Part shown: in pieces, positions 1-8,212 of the stretch
Layout of the letters: each line of letters begins with the position of its first letter
Numbering within the stretch: the first letter of the stretch is position 1
Virus record (IMG/VR): IMGVR_UViG_3300027801_000071
Coordinates: 1 to 36,010 of that record
DNA from: a virus
Direction: 5' to 3' (one strand)
DNA: 36,010 nt
Notes under the pieces: generated by a model
Seen by the model: the letters and a program-made list of their open reading frames with translations, nothing else
What the model was told of the DNA's origin: nothing
Database searches by the model: none
Translations under genes and position numbers: made by a program

Positions 1-3000
1 AGGAACAATTATCTATATTTGAGGCAGAACTTAAATCGGAATTGGCGATAGATTCTAAATCTTATAATATAACACCTGAAGGTGAAATAGTTGAGAATGA
101 GGACGGTTCAACTTTAATAGCCTTTGGTAATGTAATTAAAGATACTAATTTTTATACTGGTAGTTTCTTAGCTAAATTAGCTAAAATAGAGAATACCTTT
201 AAAGAAAAGAGAGAGACTATAGAGAAACAATTATCAGAAGCCTTAGCTAAGAAGATAATATCATCCGATATTGGGTTAGGGTTTAATCCCACTATTAATA
301 ATGTTTTAGCGGTAATCTGTGCGAATGCAGAGGCCTTTTATCGGTTAATGGATGACACACATACTGCGGCTTGGGACGTTAGGGATAATACTTCGAGATT
401 AGCGGCTATTATACCACCAGAAAAGACATTCGGGGTTGACGGTAAAAATATGTTAGACCAAGTATCGGTTGAAGGACTATCGGATACTTTAAAAAATACT
501 AAGATAGTTTATCCTTGGCCCCAATATTTTGAAGAGGAAGTTGATGAAAAGGGAGATTCTAAATATACCATAAAGTATCCTGGTCAACCACAAATCCTTG
601 AATCAATTAGAGGTTGGGATTACTCCATATGGCCTGAAATACAATTTGTTGAGGAATATTTAACTGCCTCATTAGAAAGAGACAAACCTAAAATTAATAT
701 TAATTACGGAAATGAAAAACAGGTTTCTAAGTATTTGGGAGTGAATTCTGTTGAGTTCCCATTCGATAACTTACCGTATGTTAATGAAGAATATGTATCG
801 TTTTTTTATGAGATATTTGAAAGGACCTATTTAAGTGCTAATTACAGTAAAGTAATTAGAAATAATAATTTTAGAAAAACATTATATAATGTATTAGCGG
901 ATTTTGAGTCTGTAAATATTAAGGAAGGTCTAAGCAGTAGTCCTGGATTGACGAAAATATTAAAAGAGTTTAAATTTAATGCTGCGACATTTAATACGTA
1001 CCTTAAATCTATTTCAAATAATGGAGAAGGTAGTTACTACTCAAGGGAAGTTAGGGATATTTTTACTCAGAACTATATAAAGGGTTATATTGATATCGAC
1101 TTTGGAATTTATAGTCTTGAAAGTATGTCTACTAGCTCCACAGAAATTCAATCGTCTGTCGATTCGGTAGCTCAATTAGAAGAGTATATTGTAGATACTT
1201 CATCAAATGATATGACACTAATGGATGTGTTCCCATTTAATAATTTAGGTTGGTTAAATAAAAACATGTCAAATGGTGAGTCAATCGGTAGTATAGAAAA
1301 CGCAAATAGTACGACAAATATTATGAATTTTAATGTTTTGAAAAAAACAATTGCAACATTTAATGATGATACAGGAAAAAATGTTAGATATTTAAATAGA
1401 CCTATTACATATTTTGATTATGAAAAAAATCTATTTAGTGCTCCAAATCAGAATACAAGTAATAATAGTAATAGCACACAATATAATACTAATGACCAAG
1501 TAAAAGATTATTTTAATAATCGTGAGAATAAAGATTTCTATCTTACAGAAAGTAAGTTAGATTACGGTACGGATTATAACGGAGCAACTAATAATTTAGT
1601 GTCATCACAAACAACGTCTTTATTAAATACACCATATTTTATAAACGCATTAACAAATGGTGTGGACAATGAAACGTTTAGTGTTGAAAACCCATACGTT
1701 GGTTTAGGGTATATATATCTAAATTCATTACCTCTACCTACCCTAAGTGAAAAATATTTAACACGTACTGAAAACTACGGTGATACTAGTGAAGAGCTTC
1801 TCTCGAATCTATCATTAGGTACTTCATCGGGTAGTAACGACAAATGGGGTGATTACCTTTTTGCGGGTCTAGGAAAATTTGCAGCTATACATAAGACACC
1901 TTATCTTTGGTTATTAAAGTATGGTTCGATATGGCATAGATATAAGGAAGATATTAAAGGAAATGGTGATATATTAACAGGTATATGGGGGGACTTTAAT
2001 TATGTCAATGCATATGACCCAATTAATGATGATATTAATAAAGTTTATTCTGTACAAAATTATACAGGAGGTACAGTTAATTATGTACCACAAAAAATAA
2101 ATACTGTCGGAACTCAAGAAGAGTTTAAACTGATGAATGGATTTTATCCTAAAGTGATTAATGATACATATAAATTTTTCACAGGTAAATCAGTTTTCAT
2201 TAATTATGATAATACTGAACTAAATGAAATGTTTAGTAACGGTAATTTTAAAATGGGTAAATCTCAAAAAAATATACTAAATAAAGGATACGACCCGGAT
2301 AATACGGATAGAACCATGTTCTATGAGAGTTGGTTTCAATACTTTGATATTGATGGAAATACTAGTTTTGATGAGGAGTCTAATAAAAAATTATTAGTAA
2401 TACCTTCTGCAGGATATTTAAAATTTGTGCAATCACAAAGAGAATGTCTAAATAATCAGGGGAAGTTATCTCAAAATATTGACATTAATAATGTGGCAAT
2501 TCAAAATGGTAATGTTCGCCCATTGTGGGGGTCATCTAATTTTGGGTATTTTAATAACCAATGGGTAAAAAAACCTAAGACAAATGAATATATTAAAGTT
2601 ATTGATACGAATACCGATAAACAAAATGCGTTTAATTTAATTAATAATAGTAGTGATAAGGATTATAAATCTATTGAAGAGATATTCGCGATTTTCTCAA
2701 AAGAAATGTTAGATGAGTTTGAAAGACATTTTTTAAATTTCTGTAAAAAAGAAAAAGACTACACACAGATAGTTTTTAACCCGTCTAAGGTTAATGATAA
2801 TGAATATTTAGGTACTTTTAATGTTGATTACGATTACAATATAGAGAGAGTGATGAAGACTTTATTGTTTGTTGATAAGCCAGAATTAACTAGTGACCCA
2901 ATAAATGACGTTAAAAAAATCTCAGAAAAACAAATCGAAAGGTTTGTTAGATTAAATACGGAACAGTTAGGTCAACGAGACATAATACTCAAGATAGGTA

Positions 3001-5177
3001 ACCCTGGTAGGTTTAATAGAAGAGTATTTGATTCGTTTTCGACTAACGAAACCATTAAACCTACTGACCCAATAAACTTTGATTTATATGTTGATAATTC
3101 AGTCCCCACCTCAACTAATGGGGTATTATTGTCGAGTAGTAAAGCAACATATCCGGAGGTATGGGAGGCATTATATTTGTATGTAGGCGAGTATGTTGAA
3201 TCAGGAATGACGTACTCTGATAGTGGTTCATACGTTACAGATTTCTTTCCAACAATGGATATTAGATTTACAAAAGAAAATGTAAGGGATTTATCGCAAA
3301 TTATAAAAGTTTTTGCAACACAAAAATTTAATAATAACGATTTAAATAGGGCACTCTTCCAACAGACTTTTGAACGTTTCTTATCGGAACAAGTTACATT
3401 TCAAAATAACATGTTAAATCAAATTTTTACGACATTAAATAAAACATTACCATCTGTTAAACAAAGTACTACTCAAGTAAGAATTTCAAAACTTGATGGA
3501 AATGTTAATAAGAATGAGTTATGGTCAACCTTTAAGACTTTTAATGATAGATGGATAGCTGGACAAGATGTTAAAAATAAAACAATGTTTGAACAATTCT
3601 TATTTTTAGATAAAGCCAATAGACCAATCGGAGATGACGTTGTCATTGGTATTGAAGACTTACGATATTTTCTAAAGAATGCTAATTCAACTCAAAGTGT
3701 ATTATCGCTTATGGGACATATATTAGAAAAGAATAATTTTATATTTATGCCTGTTCCATCATATTCTAATTTTTATGGTAGGAATGAAAGAGTTAAGGAG
3801 GGTATGCCTAATCCGGCTTTTAGTGATATCGCGAATAATACTTTTGGAACATTTTTAGAGGTAGATACTCACGGTTCAGAACCTAAATTTTTAGCTATAT
3901 ATGTCGGTAAGGTTTCTGAGACTATAAATACTTCTATTGAAAACGATAATTACTTATTTGGTGATGATTCTTTTGATATTACTCAACCCTCACTATCGGC
4001 AGTAAGAGCTTCTGAGGACGGTGTTACTAATTTTTCTAATCGAAATAAAGTGGTTGCTTTCAATGTAGACTTTGGTACACGAAACCAAAATATGTTTAAG
4101 TCTATAAATATTGATATGGCTCAAAGAAAAAATATCGCACCTACATTTCAAGTAAATCGTGATTTGGGTCAAATGGCTGACGGACAAAAAGTTGCTCAAC
4201 AGACCGCAAATTTATATAACTTCTATAAAAATGCTAGTTATAATTGTAGTGTTGTTTCTATGGGTAATGTTATGATACAACCTACGATGTATTTTAATTT
4301 AAGATATGTTCCGATGTTTTATGGACCATATTTAATTACTAGTGTAACTCACGACATAACGACTAGAGATTTTACCACGACATTTGAAGGGGTTAGGACG
4401 ACTAAATACTCATTACAAATGCCTGATGGATTAATCTCGAGTGTTAACAGAGATATTGTACAAAATTATTTATCAGAAATAAGGAGAATACCAGAACTTG
4501 ATGGTTCAACAGGAGATACAGTTAATCGCTCAAATGCGATTAAAAATAGTTCTGCAACTACAAATAGTAAGAGACAGGGTCAAGAAAATAAATGTATTGC
4601 AGTTCAGAAATTAGATAAGCCATATGTGGCAATGAGTACAACTACATTAAATCAAACTAATTTTAAAAATGGTATTCAACAACTTAGTTTATCTGAGAAT
4701 GTTAAAAAATATATCTTTGGTGTTGGATATGTTGAAACGGGAGTTGGTAAGAATGTGGTAGGTCTTAACTACAACTATTTTAACCTTAAAAATATGTCCC
4801 AAAATGAAAGGTGGACCATAGACTTTACAAACCAAACCTGTGTTAAAGATGGTAATTTTTTAATACCGTACTTATCATTTGAGGACTCAGGAAAATCAAT
4901 TATATTTATGTCAAAAGTATGTTCAGAATATGAACAAATAATAAACGCCTTCTTAGAGAATACTACTATTAATGGTGACTTAGCTAAGAGTTTTACTTAT
5001 ATATGGTACTATACTTTAAGATTTACAACAAGAGATAGGGAATTAGGTGCTGGTAGTAATATAGATGACTCAATAATCGCTTCTGTTAATTTAGATTTAG
5101 AGAAGGATTCAATATCTAAAAAACTATTTAACAAGTCTTATGAGGTCTTCAAACGGAGTATTAATTCATGGGGATAA
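1..5177 (+). CDS. Giant baseplate-hub-like tail protein, 5' truncated, possible C-terminal lysozyme-like domain
   Basis: The frame is open from the first complete codon at base 3, so the gene starts upstream; the TTG at 42 is not a believable start. More than 1,720 residues are visible, rich in Asn, Ser and Thr. Residue numbers below count from that TTG. The first ~1,150 residues match nothing I know. Roughly residues 1180-1480 resemble the gpD/gp27 class of tail hub proteins: a stretch around 'MFYGPYLITSVTHDITTRDF' followed by 'TTFEGVRTT' looks like the closing strands of hub barrels. Near the C-terminus, 'YVETGVGKNVVGLNYNYFNL' (E1565) recalls the Glu-Thr-Gly and Asn-x-Phe-Gly-Ile-Lys motifs of glucosaminidase or transglycosylase domains, but with Phe-Asn-Leu-Lys in place of Phe-Gly-Ile-Lys. 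A tail hub carrying a cell-wall lytic domain would parallel T4 gp27 plus gp5. The hub role is a fair inference; the lytic activity is tentative. Confidence 0.6.
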   Translation, partial: EQLSIFEAELKSELAIDSKSYNITPEGEIVENEDGSTLIAFGNVIKDTNFYTGSFLAKLAKIENTFKEKRETIEKQLSEALAKKIISSDIGLGFNPTINNVLAVICANAEAFYRLMDDTHTAAWDVRDNTSRLAAIIPPEKTFGVDGKNMLDQVSVEGLSDTLKNTKIVYPWPQYFEEEVDEKGDSKYTIKYPGQPQILESIRGWDYSIWPEIQFVEEYLTASLERDKPKININYGNEKQVSKYLGVNSVEFPFDNLPYVNEEYVSFFYEIFERTYLSANYSKVIRNNNFRKTLYNVLADFESVNIKEGLSSSPGLTKILKEFKFNAATFNTYLKSISNNGEGSYYSREVRDIFTQNYIKGYIDIDFGIYSLESMSTSSTEIQSSVDSVAQLEEYIVDTSSNDMTLMDVFPFNNLGWLNKNMSNGESIGSIENANSTTNIMNFNVLKKTIATFNDDTGKNVRYLNRPITYFDYEKNLFSAPNQNTSNNSNSTQYNTNDQVKDYFNNRENKDFYLTESKLDYGTDYNGATNNLVSSQTTSLLNTPYFINALTNGVDNETFSVENPYVGLGYIYLNSLPLPTLSEKYLTRTENYGDTSEELLSNLSLGTSSGSNDKWGDYLFAGLGKFAAIHKTPYLWLLKYGSIWHRYKEDIKGNGDILTGIWGDFNYVNAYDPINDDINKVYSVQNYTGGTVNYVPQKINTVGTQEEFKLMNGFYPKVINDTYKFFTGKSVFINYDNTELNEMFSNGNFKMGKSQKNILNKGYDPDNTDRTMFYESWFQYFDIDGNTSFDEESNKKLLVIPSAGYLKFVQSQRECLNNQGKLSQNIDINNVAIQNGNVRPLWGSSNFGYFNNQWVKKPKTNEYIKVIDTNTDKQNAFNLINNSSDKDYKSIEEIFAIFSKEMLDEFERHFLNFCKKEKDYTQIVFNPSKVNDNEYLGTFNVDYDYNIERVMKTLLFVDKPELTSDPINDVKKISEKQIERFVRLNTEQLGQRDIILKIGNPGRFNRRVFDSFSTNETIKPTDPINFDLYVDNSVPTSTNGVLLSSSKATYPEVWEALYLYVGEYVESGMTYSDSGSYVTDFFPTMDIRFTKENVRDLSQIIKVFATQKFNNNDLNRALFQQTFERFLSEQVTFQNNMLNQIFTTLNKTLPSVKQSTTQVRISKLDGNVNKNELWSTFKTFNDRWIAGQDVKNKTMFEQFLFLDKANRPIGDDVVIGIEDLRYFLKNANSTQSVLSLMGHILEKNNFIFMPVPSYSNFYGRNERVKEGMPNPAFSDIANNTFGTFLEVDTHGSEPKFLAIYVGKVSETINTSIENDNYLFGDDSFDITQPSLSAVRASEDGVTNFSNRNKVVAFNVDFGTRNQNMFKSINIDMAQRKNIAPTFQVNRDLGQMADGQKVAQQTANLYNFYKNASYNCSVVSMGNVMIQPTMYFNLRYVPMFYGPYLITSVTHDITTRDFTTTFEGVRTTKYSLQMPDGLISSVNRDIVQNYLSEIRRIPELDGSTGDTVNRSNAIKNSSATTNSKRQGQENKCIAVQKLDKPYVAMSTTTLNQTNFKNGIQQLSLSENVKKYIFGVGYVETGVGKNVVGLNYNYFNLKNMSQNERWTIDFTNQTCVKDGNFLIPYLSFEDSGKSIIFMSKVCSEYEQIINAFLENTTINGDLAKSFTYIWYYTLRFTTRDRELGAGSNIDDSIIASVNLDLEKDSISKKLFNKSYEVFKRSINSWG

Positions 5178-5229
5178 AAACAATTAATGGTTTAGATATT
5201 AATTAATTTAAGCAAAAGGGTAATTAACG

Positions 5230-5238
5230 TATATTTAT
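5230..5238 (+). promoter_or_regulatory. Candidate promoter element TATATTTAT upstream of the 74-aa gene
   Basis: TATATTTAT lies 13 bases before the ATG at 5252, in a 74-base AT-rich gap. The same 9-mer occurs before the genes at 9721 and 14241. It matches the Bacteroidota -7 box TAnnTTTG except for the last G. The base composition is AT-rich, so chance occurrence is possible. Confidence 0.3.
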
Positions 5239-5251
5239 TAATAAAAACAAT

Positions 5252-5476
5252 ATGAACATTAAAACATTATTAGACCAGTATTTGTCGAAAGACACTAGAC
5301 TTACTGAGAAAGATGCCGGTGACGGATACAAAGAAGTTTGTGATTTGGATACAGGTGATTGTTATACTGTGAGAATGAGAGACGGACTTATAGAACGAGT
5401 TGATAATTCTATGAAATTAAATAGAACATTAAAGGTAGAGACTCCTCAAGGTGTTAAAACACTTTTAAACGGTTAA
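5252..5476 (+). CDS. Small protein of unknown function (74 aa)
   Basis: I do not recognise this protein. It is a short soluble polypeptide with no signal peptide or membrane segment. Its middle has the Cys-containing stretch 'KEVCDLDTGDCYTVRMRDG', which reads like a small beta-hairpin domain. The ATG at 5252 follows an A-rich leader and a candidate promoter motif. The gene is 13 bases upstream of the next one, suggesting co-transcription. It lies between a tail-hub gene and the gp32-like gene, so it could be a virion or a regulatory protein. It looks real because of its good start context, tight packing and same strand as all neighbours. Confidence 0.65.
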   Translation: MNIKTLLDQYLSKDTRLTEKDAGDGYKEVCDLDTGDCYTVRMRDGLIERVDNSMKLNRTLKVETPQGVKTLLNG

Positions 5477-5489
5477 AAAAAATAACAAA

Positions 5490-6107
5490 ATGTCAGTAGA
5501 TAAGAAAATATTAGAGGAAATAAAAAAGTATAATACGATTAATAAGTATATTTCCGAACAAGAGACCCCATTAGATAGTGGTGAAGAACTCGAATTAGGG
5601 GGTGAAGAATTTGGTGACGAAGGTGTCGTAGACGATATAAACCAAACAGTTGATGTGGAATTAGACCCTGATGTTGAAGTTGTAGGTGAACCTGGTAGTA
5701 CACCTGACGTATTAGAAGGTGGTACTGAAGAGTTAGATATAACTGACTTAGTTACGGCTCAAAACGATATGTCGGCTAAACAAGAGGAGTATATGGATAG
5801 TATGATAGATAGGTTAAATGACCTAACCACTAAATTAGGTGATATGGATACGATTATTAGTAAAATTAATAATTTAGAAAATAAGGTTGATAAGTACCGT
5901 CAAAAAACACCCGAAGAAAAACTACAACTAAGGAGTTTAGATAGTTATCCATATAATCAAAAGTTAAGTGATTTTTTCATGGACAAAGAGGAGGATATGG
6001 AAAAATCAGGAAAAAATGAGTATGTTCTCACATCTGATGAAGTTGAAAATTTTACTGATAGAGACGTTAAGACATCATTTGACGCTCCTTTTGAGGATGA
6101 AGACTAA
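5490..6107 (+). CDS. Acidic coiled-coil protein of unknown function (205 aa)
   Basis: The N-terminal ~35 residues are charged and helical (Lys-Lys-Tyr-Asn-Thr-Ile-Asn-Lys-Tyr-Ile-x-Glu-Gln). Then comes a very acidic low-complexity stretch of about 60 residues dominated by Glu, Asp and Gly. Residues ~90-145 form a probable coiled coil with regular Met/Leu/Ile spacing, and the C-terminal tail is again acidic, ending Phe-Glu-Asp-Glu-Asp. There is no catalytic motif. Acidic coiled-coil proteins serve as scaffold or core components in tailed phages, but nothing here identifies it as one. It is the last gene before a strong terminator (6145-6173), so it probably ends the transcript that includes the 74-aa gene. 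Confidence 0.75.
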   Translation: MSVDKKILEEIKKYNTINKYISEQETPLDSGEELELGGEEFGDEGVVDDINQTVDVELDPDVEVVGEPGSTPDVLEGGTEELDITDLVTAQNDMSAKQEEYMDSMIDRLNDLTTKLGDMDTIISKINNLENKVDKYRQKTPEEKLQLRSLDSYPYNQKLSDFFMDKEEDMEKSGKNEYVLTSDEVENFTDRDVKTSFDAPFEDED

Positions 6108-6144
6108 TTAGTGATTTAGAATAGTATTAAAATATATAATAATT

Positions 6145-6173
6145 AAGAGACCACTAAATATGGTCTCTTTTTT
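6145..6173 (+). terminator. Intrinsic terminator upstream of the gp32-like gene
   Basis: A perfect 9-bp stem (AAGAGACCA at 6145-6153 and TGGTCTCTT at 6161-6169) encloses a 7-base loop. A run of six T starts within the 3' arm at 6168. It separates the 5252-6107 genes from the replication block. Confidence 0.88.
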
Positions 6174-6175
6174 AT

Positions 6176-6203
6176 TTGACTTAATGAGTTTCTTTGTTAT
6201 ATT
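6176..6203 (+). promoter_or_regulatory. Candidate sigma70-like promoter for the gp32-like gene
   Basis: TTGACT (6176-6181) is followed after 16 bases by TATATT (6198-6203), directly downstream of the terminator and 58 bases before the ATG at 6262. The position suits an independent promoter for an abundantly needed ssDNA-binding protein. A Bacteroidota-style reading is also possible, since ATTTG ends at 6210, but it fits less well. Confidence 0.45.
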
Positions 6204-6261
6204 TTATTTGAGTAAACAGATAATAATTTAAAAAAACGAGTAAAACAAAAAACAAAGAACT

Positions 6262-7125
6262 ATGGCAAAAAATGCATTAGACGCGGTTCTTTCTCAATAT
6301 GAGAAAAACACCGCAAACACAAACACAGGAAGTCAGTCTATGTCACAAGAAGATAGACTAAAACGTTACTTTACAACGTATTTACCTAAGGGTACTAAAT
6401 CAGGACAAAAAATTGTTCGAATCCTACCAACACCAGACGGTTCATCACCATTCAAAGAAGTATGGTATCATGAAATTCAGATTGATGGTAAATGGACAAA
6501 ACTTTATGACCCGGGTAAAAATGATGGAGAACGTTCACCACTTACTGAGGTTTACGAAGAGTTAATGTTAGCTGGTAAAGATTCGGATAAAGAATTAGCA
6601 AGACAATATCGTCCACGTAAATTTTATATCGTGAAATTAATTGATAGAGACAATGAAGACCATGGACCAAAATTTTGGAGATTTAAGGATAACTACAAAC
6701 AAGAAGGTATCTTAGATAAAATTATTCCAATTTGGAAGGCTAAGGGTGATGTAACGGATGCTAGTGAAGGACGTGATTTAATTATCGAACTATCAAAAGC
6801 AAAAACACCTAAAGGTATTGAGTATACTGTTGTACAAACAGTTATGTATGATGACCCAGGTACTATTCACGAAGATGCGTCACAAATGAAAGAGTGGATG
6901 GAGAATGATTTAACATGGAATGATGTTTACGCACAAAAACCTATTGAGTATTTAGACGCTATTGCAAGAGGTGAAACTCCAGTATGGAACTCAGACTTGA
7001 AGAAGTTTGTTTATGGGGACGATTCTTCACAGACAACTTTAGGGGGGTCAAAAGATTCAGGTAAGTCAGAAGATTTGACTGATGGGCAATCAGAACAGAA
7101 AGAGGACACTAACCTACCGTTCTAA
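6262..7125 (+). CDS. 32: gp32-like single-stranded DNA-binding protein
   Basis: This 287-aa protein resembles T4 gp32 (301 aa), which coats ssDNA at the replication fork and recruits partners. Visible matches are 'KIVRILPTPDGSSPF' followed by Trp-Tyr-His and 'DGKWTKLY' (compare gp32 'VIRFLPSKNDEQAPF', 'NGKWY'), and 'FYIVKLIDRDNEDHGPKFWR' (compare gp32 ILVVKDPAAPENEGKVF). The protein has no cysteine at all, so the zinc ribbon of T4 gp32 is absent. The C-terminal ~35 residues are acidic and Ser/Gly-rich and end Glu-Asp-Thr-Asn-Leu-Pro-Phe. That resembles the protein-interaction tip of bacterial SSB (Asp-Asp-Ile-Pro-Phe) rather than T4's tail. A promoter-like site and terminator lie upstream, a hairpin lies downstream, and uvsX follows. 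Confidence 0.88.
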   Translation: MAKNALDAVLSQYEKNTANTNTGSQSMSQEDRLKRYFTTYLPKGTKSGQKIVRILPTPDGSSPFKEVWYHEIQIDGKWTKLYDPGKNDGERSPLTEVYEELMLAGKDSDKELARQYRPRKFYIVKLIDRDNEDHGPKFWRFKDNYKQEGILDKIIPIWKAKGDVTDASEGRDLIIELSKAKTPKGIEYTVVQTVMYDDPGTIHEDASQMKEWMENDLTWNDVYAQKPIEYLDAIARGETPVWNSDLKKFVYGDDSSQTTLGGSKDSGKSEDLTDGQSEQKEDTNLPF

Positions 7126-7147
7126 AGAAAAACTAATTAATTAATTG

Positions 7148-7175
7148 ATGGTAACGACATTCGTGTCGTTACCAT
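7148..7175 (+). terminator. Strong 12-bp hairpin with TTCG loop between the gp32 and uvsX genes
   Basis: ATGGTAACGACA (7148-7159) and TGTCGTTACCAT (7164-7175) are perfect inverted repeats around a TTCG tetraloop. The sequence after the stem is ATT-rich but lacks a clean T run. It may be a leaky terminator, an mRNA 3'-end stabiliser or a processing site. Its presence also argues against translation starting inside it. Confidence 0.75.
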
Positions 7176-7192
7176 TATTATTCTTAAAAAAT

Positions 7193-8194
7193 ATGGCAAT
7201 AAAGAAAAAAGATTTTAGCAGTATTAAAAAGAAGTTTTCAACTTCAGCAAAATACAAGACTCAAAGATTCCTTGATTTAGGAGGGGATTTTTTAGATGCC
7301 GTTGGTGTTCCAGGACCAGCAATTGGTCATTTAAATATGTTTTTGGGACATTCAGATACGGGTAAGACAACGGCATTAGTTAAAGCTGCTGCCGACGCAC
7401 AGAAAAGGGGTATTTTACCTGTTTTCATAATTACAGAACAAAAGTGGTCTTTTGAGCATGCTCAATTAATGGGATTCGACTGTGAAGAAGTGGTCGATGA
7501 AGAAACGGGTGAGTTAGAATGGGATGGATTTTTCATTTTTAATAATACTTTTAATTATATTGAACAAATTACTGATTACATTAATGAGTTATTGGATGCG
7601 CAATTAAAAGGTGAGTTAGATTATGATTTATTATTTTTATGGGATTCTGTTGGTTCAGTACCTTGTAAAATGACCTTTGATGGTAAGGGTGGTAAACAAC
7701 ATAACGCAGGTACCTTAGCCGATAAGATAGGTATGGGTATCAACCAAAGAATATCTGGCTCACGTAAGGTAGATTCTAAATATGAAAATACTTTAGTTGT
7801 TGTTAATCAACCGTGGGTTGAGTTACCTGATAATTCATTTGGACAACCAAAAATTAAGGCTAAAGGTGGTGAGTCAATTTGGTTAAACTCCTCTTTAGTG
7901 TTTTTATTTGGTAACCAAAAAAATGCTGGAACAACTAAAATTGCTGCGGTCAAAGATAAAAGAAAAGTTAGATTTGCTTCCAGAACTAAAATATCGGTAA
8001 TGAAAAATCATATTAATGGTTTAGGTTATGAAGATGGAAAAATTATTATAACTCCTCACGGATTCTTAGCGGGCAAAGACCCCGCGGAAGAGAAAAAATC
8101 CATTGAGAAATATAAGGGAGAACAATCCGAATATTGGAAAAATGTCATTGGAACTGACGGTGAATTCAAATTGGTAGAGGAAAAAAAAGTATAA
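7193..8194 (+). CDS. uvsX: UvsX/RecA-like recombinase
   Basis: This is a strand-exchange ATPase for recombination-dependent replication and repair. I start it at the ATG at 7193 (333 aa), not the in-frame ATG at 7145, because 7145 is followed directly by a hairpin and would add a hydrophobic leader unlike the family. Residues from 7193: Walker A 'GHSDTGKTT' at 52-60; 'TEQKWSFEHAQLMG' at 81-94, in the region of the catalytic Glu of the RecA fold; Walker B 'LLFLWDS' at 146-152; and 'VVVNQPW' at 202-208, matching the RecA Asn-Gln motif that senses ATP and leads into loop L2. T4 UvsX has 391 residues, so this version is shorter at the C-terminus. It sits between gp32 and RNase H, its functional partners. 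Confidence 0.92.
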   Translation: MAIKKKDFSSIKKKFSTSAKYKTQRFLDLGGDFLDAVGVPGPAIGHLNMFLGHSDTGKTTALVKAAADAQKRGILPVFIITEQKWSFEHAQLMGFDCEEVVDEETGELEWDGFFIFNNTFNYIEQITDYINELLDAQLKGELDYDLLFLWDSVGSVPCKMTFDGKGGKQHNAGTLADKIGMGINQRISGSRKVDSKYENTLVVVNQPWVELPDNSFGQPKIKAKGGESIWLNSSLVFLFGNQKNAGTTKIAAVKDKRKVRFASRTKISVMKNHINGLGYEDGKIIITPHGFLAGKDPAEEKKSIEKYKGEQSEYWKNVIGTDGEFKLVEEKKV

Positions 8195-8212
8195 CCATTT
8201 AACGCCTTAAGT

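Noticed and set aside
42-44. TTG as the start of the giant hub gene
   Set aside because: The same frame stays open upstream to the first complete codon at base 3, with ordinary helical residues, so the gene is simply cut by the window edge.
5178-5251. tRNA or small RNA gene in the gap
   Set aside because: The 74 bases are AT-rich with no cloverleaf, no strong hairpin and no terminator; only a candidate promoter motif is visible.
7145-7192. ATG at 7145 as the uvsX start
   Set aside because: It lies at the base of a perfect 12-bp hairpin and adds a hydrophobic leader unlike UvsX proteins; the ATG at 7193 fits the family N-terminus.
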